This document shows, one piece after another, positions 1 to 10,979 of a DNA stretch of 64,000 bases. Under the pieces are notes generated by a model. That model was given only the letters and a program-made list of their open reading frames with translations. It was not told the DNA's origin and did not search any database. The position numbers and the translations under genes were made by a program. The DNA is from Sternotherus odoratus (Eukaryota > Chordata > Testudines > Kinosternidae). Where the stretch lies: assembly GCA_032164245.1 (NCBI GenBank), contig JAVMKO010000001.1, positions 84,085,892 to 84,149,891 of the forward strand. The letters are read 5' to 3'. Numbering within the stretch: the first letter of the stretch is position 1; every line of letters starts with the position of its first letter.

Positions 1-844
1 TTAAACAATGAATAAATTTCAGTGCTGCACTTTAGCTACACACATTGAACATTTACATTTGTTTCATGTAATATACTTTTTTCTTTTTTTTTGTTTCACT
101 GAGCAATCAAAAATGAAATTTAATTAAAAGATCCACCCATCCTCCTCCTCTCCAAATTACTCCAATCTTGACACTCATTTTCTGTTTTTCTTTCATACAC
201 TCTCTTTTCCAGTTCTTTTGCCACCATATAACAATCAAGCAATAAGAGACTGAAATGTGGACATTCAAATCTCAGCCAATATGCATGTAAATGTGATGCA
301 GAAAGCTCACACACACACACGGACATACTTTCTCCAGCATCTCGGTAATGGGCTCTTTGTAAGGGAGAAGAATCTCACCCTTTCCTGGAGCAAGAAAAAA
401 AGAACCAAGATTTTAGACCCTGATGACTCTGATCAGGATAGTAACTCCACCTCCTGCCCCATCTCCAATCCCTGTGTCAATTAGGAAGTTATGATCTAAA
501 CCTCTTTGTTGTCGTCCAGGATGCTGTATGGGTTCTGAAAGTCTTTAGAGTTCTTGGGCACTTGCTAGGATGTCATCTTCTTTGCCAGTTTTCTTAACCC
601 TTGCATTGTCTCCTGGAATAATGCAGATGGGTTATGGCTGGCAGAACATGCACAAATGTATCCTTCGGATTTCCACCAAGTTTAGATATTTACTTTATTC
701 AAGTCAGAAAATGTTGTGCCTGTGGCATCAAGACAAGTGTTCCTTCTCTGGGACTAGACAGTGTTCCAGGCTAGGATTCCTGGTTTCCTCTGTTGTCAGA
801 AGGTGCAGAACTTCTCAATGTGATCAGCTGCCTTACGAAGATTA
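1..844. other. No gene seen
   Basis: AT-rich unique-looking sequence with a short CA run at 307-320. No repeat family or coding frame recognised. Confidence 0.5.
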
Positions 845-1485
845 CAGTGGAGTCGCACCACTGGCGCATTTAACATGCGCAAATTCAACTATACGCACTC
901 TGCAAAAAAAAATTTAATAGTGTTGGCTGAATGGGGCTGGGCTGGTATCCCAGACTGGCAGTGGGCTGAGCGGTTCAGCTCACTGCCAGTCTGGGGTTCC
1001 ATTCACCCAGGCCTTCAGGAGGCTGAGTGAGACCTGTGACCAGGACCCTGACTGGCAAGGGGCCAGCAGCCAGAACCTCAGACCACCAATGGGCTGAGTG
1101 GAGCCGGCAGCTGGCCTGCAGTTCCATTCTCCCAGGCCAGCAGGAGGCTGAAGAGGGCTGGCGGGTGGGATCCCAGACTGGCAGCAGACTGAGTGGGGCC
1201 AACGGCCGGCTGAGTGGCTCAGACCGCTGCCAGTCTAGGGTCCTGGCCGCCAGCCCCACTCAGCCACCTGCCGGCTGAGTGAACGGAAACCCCAGGCCAG
1301 CGGGGGGCTAAGCAGGGCCGGCGGCAGGCTGAGCAGCTCAGTCTGTTGCCAGCCTGGGGTCCCGTGCACTCATCCAGCAGGGGGCTGAGTGGGGCCGACG
1401 TTGGACTATACTCAGTTATACATGATTCTAATCTTACGTGGGGACCTTGGAACCTAACTCCCGCATATGATGTGACTCCACAGTG
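845..1485. mobile_element. Probable Tigger-like non-autonomous DNA transposon with internal tandem GC repeat
   Basis: The ends form imperfect inverted repeats: CAGTGGAGTCGCA at 845 and TGTGACTCCACAGTG at 1471-1485. TA lies just outside the left end and within 3 bp of the right end. Near the ends are ACTATACGCAC and ACTATACTCAG, with TTACGTGGGG further in on the right. The core (about 935-1400) is a degenerate tandem array of GC-rich units of roughly 85-100 bp built on GGCTGAGTGG, CCAGACTGGCAG and GGTTCCATTC blocks. The mariner/Tigger assignment rests only on the termini and is tentative. Confidence 0.45.
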
Positions 1486-1496
1486 TTATTAAATTA

Positions 1497-1572
1497 TTTG
1501 TATTATCATAGCCCCTAGGAAGCCTAGGTACAGACCAGGATCCCATTGTGCTAGGTGCTGAACAAACAGAAC
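1497..1572. repeat. Short ancient interspersed repeat
   Basis: The stretch from TATTTGTATTATCATAGCCC through CCATTGTGCTAGGTGCTG to a run of CAAACAGAACAAA matches the recurring amniote motif also seen at about 49275-49400. I recognise the motif but not a secure family name. Confidence 0.5.
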
Positions 1573-1574
1573 AA

Positions 1575-2526
1575 AATGAATTCTGGAGCAATCACTGAAG
1601 GAATTATGGGTTCGCTGACTTTTTGTCTGAGCTGGCTTCTTAGGTCCTTTGCCTCCAATCAAATCACTGAACAAGGGTGGGAGCCAGCACTAGAGGGAAG
1701 GACTATCCCGGAGCAGAAGGTCTTCCGGTGATCTTCTGTTCTGGCTTTAGCTCCTAAGGCCTGGCCAAATGGAAGATGGTTCACAGATTGGGCATAACTG
1801 GAAGGAGCAGGGCTCCTTGCCCCTGCAATTTTCATATGAGGTAGGCTTAAGCAGCTGAAGCACTTACAGCTAGATTTCTGTTTGGCTTCCATGATCCACT
1901 CTCAAAGGCACTGAAAACTGGCCTCCCTCTGACTAAATCAGAGAAATAAGACATGATTGCTTCATCTTCACCCAGCAAACAATAAATACACTCAAGCGGA
2001 ATGTCTGGAAGGTGGAATTCTTGTTTGCCTCTGGAATTTTTCCCCCTCTAGGTTCACAACTGGAAGGAGATCAGGAACTTCTCCTCCTAAGACAGATATA
2101 AGACTGGGTCAAACCGGCATCATTTATTCTTTATTTTTTGTATCTGTCTCCACCCGGCAGGGAACCCATGACTGGAGCAGAGCACTAAGCACAATGCCAA
2201 TCTGGGTGACTTGACTGAAAGACAAAGAATAATTGATTATGCATACCAGACCAACCTATGGGGAGGCTATGATCACACACGCATTTACATATGCAAAGGC
2301 AATATAAAAGCAAGAGGTTCTAGCATCTCACTTCTGGAATAGGCATTTGATTCCAGTCTAGGACGCCTTTGTGACACCCATTCCATTGATCTCAGATTAC
2401 TAAGTAGACTTCCAACCCCATCCACCTTGCAAAGTCACAAACAGGAAAATCAATGTCAGATGCCCAGCTAAACTGTAGGGGCCAAATTCACTGTTGGTGT
2501 ACATGGGAGCTACTCCATTTAAGGCA
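1575..2526. other. No gene seen
   Basis: Mixed-composition sequence with no coding signal or repeat that I recognise. Confidence 0.5.
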
Positions 2527-2705
2527 ACATAAGAAAATAAAAACGGTCGTACTGGGTCAGACCAAAGGTCCATCCAGCCCAGTATCCTGTCTACCGACAG
2601 TGGCCAATGCCAGGTTCCCTGTAGTGAGTGAACCTAACAGATAATGATCAAGTGATCTCTTTCCTGCCATCCATCACCCCCCTCTGTCAAACAGAGGCTA
2701 GAATC
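2527..2705 (-). mobile_element. CR1-clade LINE 3' end fragment (TTCTTATG-tailed family)
   Basis: Read on the minus strand this is the 3' end of the same family as 20655-22345: TGGATGGCAGGAAAGAG, then GGATACTGGGCTGGATGG, TTTGGTCTGACCC and a degraded tail. It is 5'-truncated to under 200 bp, as is typical of CR1. Confidence 0.8.
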
Positions 2706-4743
2706 AATGTGCCCTCTTACACTATTGGAGAATTTGGTCCAACAGGTGGCTGGGCTTTGAGATCCCAAAAGTGTGAGATTGTACAAAAGTGTGAGATTCA
2801 TTCATATGTGTTCATGGGATGTTCATTTTTCTCAAAACAGCTACGCATGTAAAATATACACTTGACTGGCTGACAGTTCGCATGGTACCCTAAGGCAGTG
2901 AGACTATCTACAGTGACTACTTGGAGAGGTATCTTGCCAGCAATCAATTGACAGCAGGCATCAGGCAATCTGATGGCAACAGGCTATTATTTCTCACAAT
3001 GGGAATGGCATATTTGCTAGGATTGGATAGCATTCATTTGAGTGTCATTACAAATGAGTGACATACAAAAGCTTTGACATAACAAGCACTTATATCTGAT
3101 GTCAGTCATTCACTTTGTGGTAGTTCAAGTGCACATATTCCATGGATTGCTTCCATCCATAGTGGCATTCGAAATATAAAGAATGTCACTAAAGGCAGGT
3201 TTGAAGGTGTAACACAAAATGAGAGTTCACAAAATGAGAGTTCAGACACAAGCCATGTTTTTTAAAATATCATGTAGAAGTAACAGAGCCCAGCAGTAAA
3301 TCACTATGATTAACAGAAGGATGTGTGTTAAGATGTTTAGGTCAACCCTTAATAATATGAGAAGATACAGCATCAGACACTCACCCAGAGCATACCGGCG
3401 TACCACCACTGACTTCAAATGGAATTTTGCCAACCTACACCAGACGAGGATCTGGCCCATAAGTATATGACCTAAATGTGCCTGAATGGGCCTGCTACAA
3501 TGAAGATCATTGAATTCAAGACCTAATACAAGACTAGTAAGCAGAACTGTGTGAAATGTTCATAACAAAACCTGAAGGCATGAAGCCAAGTTTGGGTTTC
3601 ATTCTAAAATTTGCATTTAATTTGGATTTTTTTGCACCCAAGCCCAGAAAAAAAAAAAAACCTGCTAAGGAGAGGTTAGGTAGAGAAACCAGCAAATATT
3701 TTCATATATCCCTGAAAACTGAAACCACTGAGCATCACCTTGCTCTACAAATAAACTACATTGTGATTATAAATTATTTAGAAGAAAGTTGGCATCTAAT
3801 TCACTTAGCAAATTTAAGAAAGAATAAGTAAGGCTCCATGTTCCCATAAAATGACAAGAGCCCTGGTCCTAGGAGAGGAAAGGAAGCTAACAGTATCTGT
3901 GTACTTCTGGGGCTTCTGGCAAATGGTGATCTATGGTATATAGAATGTGTTAATATAGAGCATCTTCAGGTGATGGAAAATCAGGAAAATATTAGGCTAC
4001 AAGAAAGTGCAATAGAAAAATTCCAAAGAATACCATTACTAAGTAAGGGACAGATCCTGTTCCCATTAAATCAATGGCAAATCTTCCAATGACTTCCTTG
4101 GGAGTGGGATCTGGTCATAAGTTCACACCACACAGGAACCTGTGTGTGCTCCTGTTTGCCATGTGGGGAAAAAAAGCAGATGACCCATTTTTAAATGCAT
4201 ACTGTACATTTTGTAAAATGACATATACCCATTATCTGACTTAGCCCCTTTTTAAACAATGCAACTATAAGTAGAAAAAAAGCAATCACTCCTTAGAAAA
4301 TGTATGTCTTTATAAACTGGATACCCATCATTGCAAAAAACAGATAAATATAAAACTGGAAAATGTCTGTCCTGTTATGAAATGGCTAAATGTGTCACCC
4401 AATTTTTTTAAAACAAAGTAAGAGATAAAACCAAGCTGTTCTTTCATTTTTTAAAAGAAAAAGTTACCCCTTTTTCAGATGTCTGCCACTTAAATCCTGC
4501 TCAGAAACTGACTGATCAGTTTCAAAGACGGGACAAAGGTCTATTATAAAGTATCTTTTAAAAATATATATTCCCTCCTATTCTATCTGTAAACCCACTC
4601 TTGATCATAACAGAGGATAAGAGAGACATCTTAGGGCCCATTGATATAAAATCAGAGGGAGCTTTGCTTGCCAAAGAAGTACAGGATTGGATCCTTGGGG
4701 GCAAATTTTAACCACAATGCTTAGGGACTCAGCTGTGAGACTC
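2706..4743. other. No gene seen
   Basis: AT-rich sequence with a poly-A run near 3649-3661 and a short palindromic motif at about 4048-4117 (see the dispersed palindromic family). No coding or RNA gene signal. Confidence 0.5.
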
Positions 4744-4751
4744 CTATTGAG

Positions 4752-6089
4752 TAGGCTGACCATACGTCCCGTTTTGAACGGGACAGTCCCGTTTTTTTAA
4801 TGTTTTTTAACCGTCCCGTCTTTTTGACCAAATATCAATTTTGTCCCGTTTTTGGGGCAGGACTCAGAAAAAACATGGAGTCATAAAACGTCCCCCCGCC
4901 GCCGCCGCCACCACCGCCGGCGGCTCGCTCGGCCCCCGGCTGCGGCTCCTGACAGCTCTGATCTGCCGCCGCCTCCTCCAGCCCGCCGCCCGCTGCCGCC
5001 TCCTCCTCTCTATTCCTCCATCCCTCCCTTCTCTCCATCCCTCCCTTCTCTCCATCCCCCCTTCCTCCCTGCTCTCTCCCTCCGTCCACTGCCTCCTCTC
5101 ACTCCCTCCATCCCTTCTCTCTTCATAAAACCTGGCCGGCAGCCCCCCCGCCGGCGCGCTCGGCCCCCGGCTGCGGCTCTGGACAGCTCCGATCTGCCGC
5201 CTCCTCCAGCCCGCCGCCCGCTGCCGCCTCCTCCTCTCTATTCCTCCATCCCTCCCTTCTCTCCATCCCCCATTCTCCATCCCTCCCTTCTCTCCATCCC
5301 CCCCTTCCTCCCTGCTCTCTCCCTCCATCCCTTCCTTCTCTCTTCATAAAACCTGGCTGGCAGCCCCCCCGCCGGCGCGCTCGGCCCCCGGCTGCGGCTC
5401 CTGACAGCTCCGATCTGCCGCCTCCTCCAGCCCGCCGCCCGCTGCTGCCGCCTCCTCCTCTCTATTCCTCCTTCCCTCCTTCTCTCCATCCCTCCCTTCT
5501 CTCCATCCCCCTTCTCCATCCCTCCCTTCCTCCCTGCTCTCTCCCTCCGTCCACTGCCTCCTATCGTTCCCTCCATCCCTTCTCTCTATCCCCTTCTCCA
5601 TCCCTCCATCCCTTCCTTCCTGCCTTCTCTCTATCCCTCCATCCCTCTTTCTTCTCTCTATCCCCCTTCTCCATCCCTCCCTTCCTCCCTTCTCTCTCTC
5701 CCTCCGTCCACTGCCTCCTCTTCCATCTCCCTTCTCTCCATCCCTCCTTCTCGCTGTCCCTTGCCTCCTCCATCCCCCCTGCTCCCTACCCCCATCTCTT
5801 CTCTCATCCATCCATCCTCTCCCTTTCTCACCTTCGTGCCTTCTCTCCCTCCGTCCCCTCCATCATCTTCATCCCTCATCTCCCCTTCTCTCTCTCCCTC
5901 CATCCTCTTCATCCCCCATCCCTGTTCTGCTTATTCCTCCATCCATCCCCCCCGACCCCACTCTGCCTCCCCCCCGCCCGGTGCTGAGGGGCCCAGGTGG
6001 GGCCATGCCCCCACACACACACACACACCCTGTCCCGTTTTTGCCCTCCCAATGTCCCGTTTTTGTCTAAAGGAAATATGGTCAGCCTA
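4752..6089. mobile_element. hAT-type non-autonomous element with internal tandem repeats
   Basis: Terminal inverted repeats TAGGCTGACCATA (4752) and its near complement ending at 6089 are flanked by a perfect 8-bp duplication, CTATTGAG, at 4744-4751 and 6090-6097. Subterminal sequence repeats GTCCCGTTTT at both ends. The interior holds three GC-rich units of about 220-240 bp starting near 4885, 5125 and 5345 (each with CCGCCG tracts, GGCCCCCGGCTGCGGCTC and GATCTGCCGCC), then a long pyrimidine-rich tract to about 5990. No transposase is present. The 8-bp duplication and TIR fit hAT; open frames inside are low-complexity artefacts. Confidence 0.85.
5000..5990 (+). repeat. Long pyrimidine-rich tract (CCTCCATCCCTCCCTTCTCT-like)
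   Basis: Nearly all bases over several hundred bp are C or T on the plus strand, made of variable CCATCCCT, CCTTCTCT and CCTCCCT blocks. Two GC-rich blocks interrupt it at about 5130-5225 and 5350-5450. Such asymmetry can form triplex DNA; that is a known property of the composition and was not shown here. Confidence 0.85.
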
Positions 6090-6347
6090 CTATTGAGTCT
6101 ATCTACTGCACTCAAAATATGGACAGAGACAAACCAACTGAAGTAGCTCACAAAAAATATTTACGTAAATATCATGTATTCCAAAATCCCAGAGATATAT
6201 ATAATTTATTTGTTATAAATTGTGCTAATTCATAAATTCCTTTGCAACTCTACAGAAGTATCTAACTACTTCTTTCTCCCATCCATGTTGCGTGCTCTCA
6301 GAGGTAAGGAACCTACATTTCCCCCATGGCATGCTGTGGAGGGGCAC

Positions 6348-7143
6348 TGTAGTGGGGCAGCTGCCCCACTCTGGCATGGAAGGGGTTAAAGCAAGCCAGA
6401 GAGGCTGTGGATAGCCCCAACCAATCCTGGAATGGTTTATTGGGAGCCAATCAAGTGAGGGCTTGAAAGCAAACCAGTCAGGGTCAGGCTGGGCCCTATA
6501 AGAAGGCTGCAGGACAGAGAGCAGCACAGTCTGCCCCTGGAGGGCAAAGGGAGAAGAACAGGATCTTAGAGAAGCACTTAAGACAGAGCAGTGCTGGGCA
6601 GGGTCAGCCAAAGCAGGGAGAACTCTAGGCTGATAACTACCGTCTAGACTGGGGCTGTAACACAAAGGGGCAGAGAAGGTGCTGGGTCTATGGAGAAGTG
6701 GTCCAGGGAAGTAGGCAGTAGAGGAGAGTTGGAAAAGGGCAGTAAGTGGCTGCCACTAGAGGGTCCCTGGGTCGGGGCCCAGAATAGCGGGCAGGTCTGG
6801 GTGCCCCCAACTCCCCCACTTGCCAGTGACTAAGCCAGACCGCAGTTTGCCCTGGGAGGAAGGGGCTAGACTGAGGACTGCAGTGAGCCATTGAGGCGCT
6901 TGATAGAACCAGAAGCTGCCAGTCCCCCGGAAGTGGGGGGAGGTCCAGAGGAGTGGGCACGGCTGGAGGACAGTGTCCAAAAGCAGTCACTGCGGTCTAG
7001 GAGTGATGTGGGTTGACTGCAAGGACAGTGAAGACAGAATAATGCTGGGCGAGATACCACTAGCAAAGGCGCACTGCTGAAAGAGCTAATTCCCAAACCA
7101 ACCAGCAGAAGGTGCTGCTGTGGTAAGTCTGCACCCCATTATA
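6348..7143 (+). mobile_element. Solo LTR, 796 bp
   Basis: It starts TGTAGTGGGGCAG and ends CTGCACCCCATTATA, an imperfect inverted repeat at the ends. A perfect 5-bp duplication, GGCAC, flanks it (6343-6347 and 7144-7148). U3-like features on the plus strand are CCAAT boxes at 6421 and 6447 and TATAAG at 6497. The final CA has become TA. There are no internal viral genes and no second LTR, so this looks like recombination to a solo LTR. ERV or Gypsy class is not settled. Confidence 0.87.
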
Positions 7144-7148
7144 GGCAC

Positions 7149-7632
7149 AAAACCATGTATGGCTACAAGGTGCCTTAAAACATGTGGTACTGAGGAGCAG
7201 AATTTACTCTATACGCTGCATGCCCTGTCCGAGCCAGGGGATGCTCCCCTGCACATGGTGGGGCTCTGCAGGTCTCGGGAGAGCAGCAAATCTACCTGAA
7301 ACGCTGTCCTCCAGACTCAGCGGATTTCCAAGAAAAAGTCCATGATGAAGTTAATGCTGCTACAGGCAGGATTAGCTCTCCCCATAATGCTTCTTGCCCC
7401 CTCAGAAAGACAGGCATAGCCTTGGGGGAAAGCAGCCAATGCAGCTCCTCCCTGAGCCATGTTACCAGGGAGAGGGCCCTAAGCAACAGCAAGGAAGGGT
7501 TGCCTGTCCATACAGCAGCTCCAGAATCAGTGGAGATTAATTTGTGGTGAACCAATCTATCAGTGGATTGTTTAGTCACAGATCCTTTGGTCCCATGCTA
7601 CCTGAAGGTCATGCCTCCTGGCCCCTCTGGTG
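7149..7632. other. No gene seen between two LTRs
   Basis: Mixed sequence with short open frames of no recognised content. It may include the true 5' end of the next LTR, whose boundary is uncertain. Confidence 0.4.
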
Positions 7633-8962
7633 TGGGCACAATCCCTTCCTCTATCCTAGACAAACGCGAAGAACATGCTGGGATGCTGGCAGACCAGATG
7701 CCAGCTCATACCAAAGCCCCAGGCCTCACTAAACACTTAAAGATGCATAGCTGGAAGCCAGGCCAATTCACTTGTATACTTGTATAGATCAATGTGCTTG
7801 TTAAATGTATAAGAATGTCTTTGGTGTTTGAACTTTATGAAAACTAATGGGATGTTACATGCATTGTTTTCACTTATCTGTTCCCTGGTATAATGTAATA
7901 GTAAACATTCACGTTGTATATACCCCTGTAACTAAATAACCCAGTGGTTCTCAAACTTTTGTACTGGTGACCCCCTTCACATAGCAAGCCTCTGAGTGCA
8001 ACCCTCCTCCCCCAAAATTAAATACACTTTTCTATTTATTTAGCAACATTATAAATGCTAGATGCAAAGGGGGCTTGGGGTGGAGGCTGACAGTTCGTGA
8101 TCTTGCGACTCCCAGGGTCCCTGACCCTCAGTTTGAAAACCCCTGAAATAACCCATCCAACAAGAAAGCAGCATGTAGTGCAAATGAAGAACATGAGCTG
8201 GTAAGTACTAATTCTTGTACATTTGAAGGCAATCGGTCATTATGTGTGATGATCAGAGATCAAAGATTCTAGATGTGCTCCTCTTTCTCTCTGCCAATCA
8301 AGGGGAAAACTTATGTGGGTGGTGACCCTGTCCACTTGTTTTCTGTGAGAAGAAGATATAAGTATGGACTCAGTGAAGTAACCTTCATGTCTGGACTGTT
8401 TGGATTCTAACAAGGCTGAATAACTGAACAAGATGACAGAGATCCCCAGAGTAATTCCGAGTAGCCCGGAGAGACTACTGAGAAACTGGCAGATTACTAT
8501 ACCTCTGCTACCATTTGGAATTACAGACTGACTCACCTGTACATGTATTTTACCTGGTTTAACCTCTCAATAACTCATTTATTTTGCTTAGCTAAGAGAC
8601 CTTTAGTTAGTTTGCTATAGAGTTGGCTACCAGCCTCGTCTTTGGTGTGAGATCTAGGATGCAATATGACCTCGATGAGTGACTGGTTTCTTGGGACCGG
8701 GAGTAACCTGGAATATTTGTGGTGTGTGACCATTTATCACATAATAAAGCTTGCTGGGGTGGCAAGATAGACTGTGGTGTCTGCGGGGACTGACTAACTC
8801 CATTGTAAGACTACTGTAGTATTTGGGGAGCTCACCTTTGGTACTAGGTTGATGAAATCTAATTATAGAATATATCACCAGTTTGGGGTATCTGCCCTGC
8901 TTTCGACAGTTTGCACTGAGGTACGCACTCCTGGTCACGAGCCACTCCAGACAGCGTGACAG
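7633..8962 (+). mobile_element. LTR, probably solo, with uncertain 5' boundary
   Basis: The body and 3' end match a turtle LTR that I recognise: GATATAAGTA (TATA-like) at 8355, AATAAA at 8743 and a terminus CCAGACAGCGTGACA at 8962. No primer-binding site follows. A 4-bp GGTG occurs after the end (8963-8966) and before 7633, which gives a candidate 5' boundary, but a 4-bp match is weak. A hAT miniature element lies inside at 7942-8145, so the LTR is the older of the two. Confidence 0.65.
7942..8145 (+). mobile_element. hAT miniature element (MITE), 204 bp
   Basis: The inverted ends CAGTGGTTCTCAAACTTTTG and CAGTTTGAAAACCCCTG are flanked by a perfect 8-bp duplication, AAATAACC (7934-7941 and 8146-8153). 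It has no coding capacity. The same family occurs in opposite orientation at 63199-63419. Confidence 0.93.
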
Positions 8963-8966
8963 GTGC

Positions 8967-10654
8967 CTATTCTAAAAAGTCCATGGGCTGTAGCGAGTCC
9001 AAACTCTCCCCTCTCTGGGATCTAGCTTTTTTGTTTTATTGTTTGCTTTTGTTTAAGTTCAGCTAATGCCCTCTCCCCAGGCTTGCTGCCCCCAGGGTTC
9101 CTGTCTCAGGACTGGTAGGTGCACACACACTCTCTTCAGCTATTCCGGTCTCCTCTACCTTGGGGTGGGGAGTAACAAGCCACCTGCCTCAGTGAGTCAG
9201 CAGCAACTATTTACCATTTCCCAGCAAGATCAAAACCTCCTTGAAGGATGGAGTGTTCCAGGCAACAAGCCAAAGTCTTTGTCGCTGAAAAGTGCTGCAG
9301 CTTCAGAGACTTCAATGGCATTTTTCACATTTACACCAGCAGAGAATTTGGCCCAACGAGTTTTAACTTGTAACATTTCCAACTCCAATCCCCAACCCCA
9401 GCATCATCATGGGAATAGACAACACATTCTAAATGAGAGTTCCTCCTACATGATTACATGACCTAAAGAGCAATCAACTATCCATCATTCTCACTTAACC
9501 CGCACACACTTGGTGTCTTTGAGAGATGATCAGCTAAGGCTTTATGGGGTCCTTGCACTGGGGAGGTTAAGTTTTAATAGAAGTTGTCCAATAGCACTTT
9601 AATTCCAAGAAAGCCACAATTAATTGTAATACAGTACCAGTAAACACACTTGTTAAACCATTAGAACTCATTATTCCTCCCATTACATTACTACATTATT
9701 GATGTAACGATCCACAGTAATGAAGTGGTATCTCACGTTCTTCTCCCTTGTGAACATCAAGTTTACAATGCTACAGCAAGGATACCAGATTTAGTGAGGT
9801 TTTTATTCTAGTTGGTCAAAAATTCCAGCAATGATACAAAAACCAGCTGTGTGAAAGTTAAACACCTGTCCCTAATCAAATACAAATGTTTGGAGTTTCT
9901 TTTTCAAATATCTTGTAGTTTTAACATTACTTCTAGATATGTTACTTCTGGCTACAGTCAATATTTTTGTTTAAAGAAAAGATAATGATTTAAAAAACAT
10001 TTTAGAAAGACTAAGTAAGAATGCAATGAACTAGAGACTTCCTTTAGCAAACACCGAACCTCTGATTTATAGCAAAAAACACCTACGACTTGACAATTTG
10101 CTGAAAACACAGAGTCCCCAACTAGCATTCCTAACACAGGCAAAGCTTCCATTGCCTTCAGTATAATCAGGATTGCAGACACAGCCCTATTGCAATGGTC
10201 ATAACTGAGCAGTTCAGATCATTAGACCATTCAATCCTGCAATCTTTAACTTCAATAGACCTCCTTGTGTGAATGAGTAATTAGATTAATGCATAACAGT
10301 AAGGGTTCCAGGAATGGATTTCTATTACCATACTGCTCACTGAGCAGCGCCTCAGGGGAAGGTCAAAAGTGCTCAGGAAGTCTGGGGAGGATGAAGCTTG
10401 CACCCTGAAACAGGAGATGAACTGCTTTGCATAATAGTAAATATTAATACTGTAGTCATACTTATCCTGCCCACTTATAATCCTGCTAAGCTATTTGCCA
10501 GTGACTTCCTGCAGCACTGTACTGCACAAGTTGCCAATATGCAACATAGAAGAGATTCCTGTTATTTGTTTTAGAGGTACTGCCTTTCAGTTTAAATTTG
10601 ATGATCTGGGGGGAAAAAAAGAGGGGAGTGTCTGATCAATTTCCACTTTCCCAT
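8967..10654. other. No gene seen
   Basis: AT-rich sequence. One 131-codon open frame at 9066-9461 has no recognisable domain and looks like chance. Confidence 0.5.
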
Positions 10655-10900
10655 TAATTACTTTGTACACCTCAACCAAATCCCTTCTTACCTTCTTTCC
10701 AGACCATACAACTCATGGTATTTGTTGTTTGTCATCCCATATAAATAATCCCCATCACACCTCTAAACATTTTCATTGCCCTATTCAGTGTCTGCCGGGA
10801 AATATCTTCCTGAAGGTGAGGCAACCAAAACTTAACACATACCTCAAAAGTTGCAAGAGTACCTTTTATGTAAGGACTAAATCGTGCTTACCTTTCTCAT
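10655..10900 (-). mobile_element. Degenerate CR1-like LINE fragment
   Basis: Reading the minus strand, blocks resembling CR1 ORF2 C-terminal sequence can be followed (around ATTACTTTGTACACCTC, CATTTTCATTGCCC and GAGGCAACCAAAACT), but it is highly diverged. This is an old copy, assigned tentatively. Confidence 0.4.
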
Positions 10901-10979
10901 GCCAGAACAGTATTTCTCTATTTGGTTTGAGATTTTATGACAGCCTCAAGACTCTGGAACCATAACTAAATTTAAAACC

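Noticed and set aside
4835..5912. Several overlapping open frames of 70-165 codons on both strands
   Set aside because: They are low-complexity Pro/Ser/Leu or Arg/Glu/Gly text from the pyrimidine-rich tract inside a transposon.
6225..7096. Minus-strand frames of 74-146 codons
   Set aside because: Most of their length is antisense to an LTR and shows no viral or host protein motifs.
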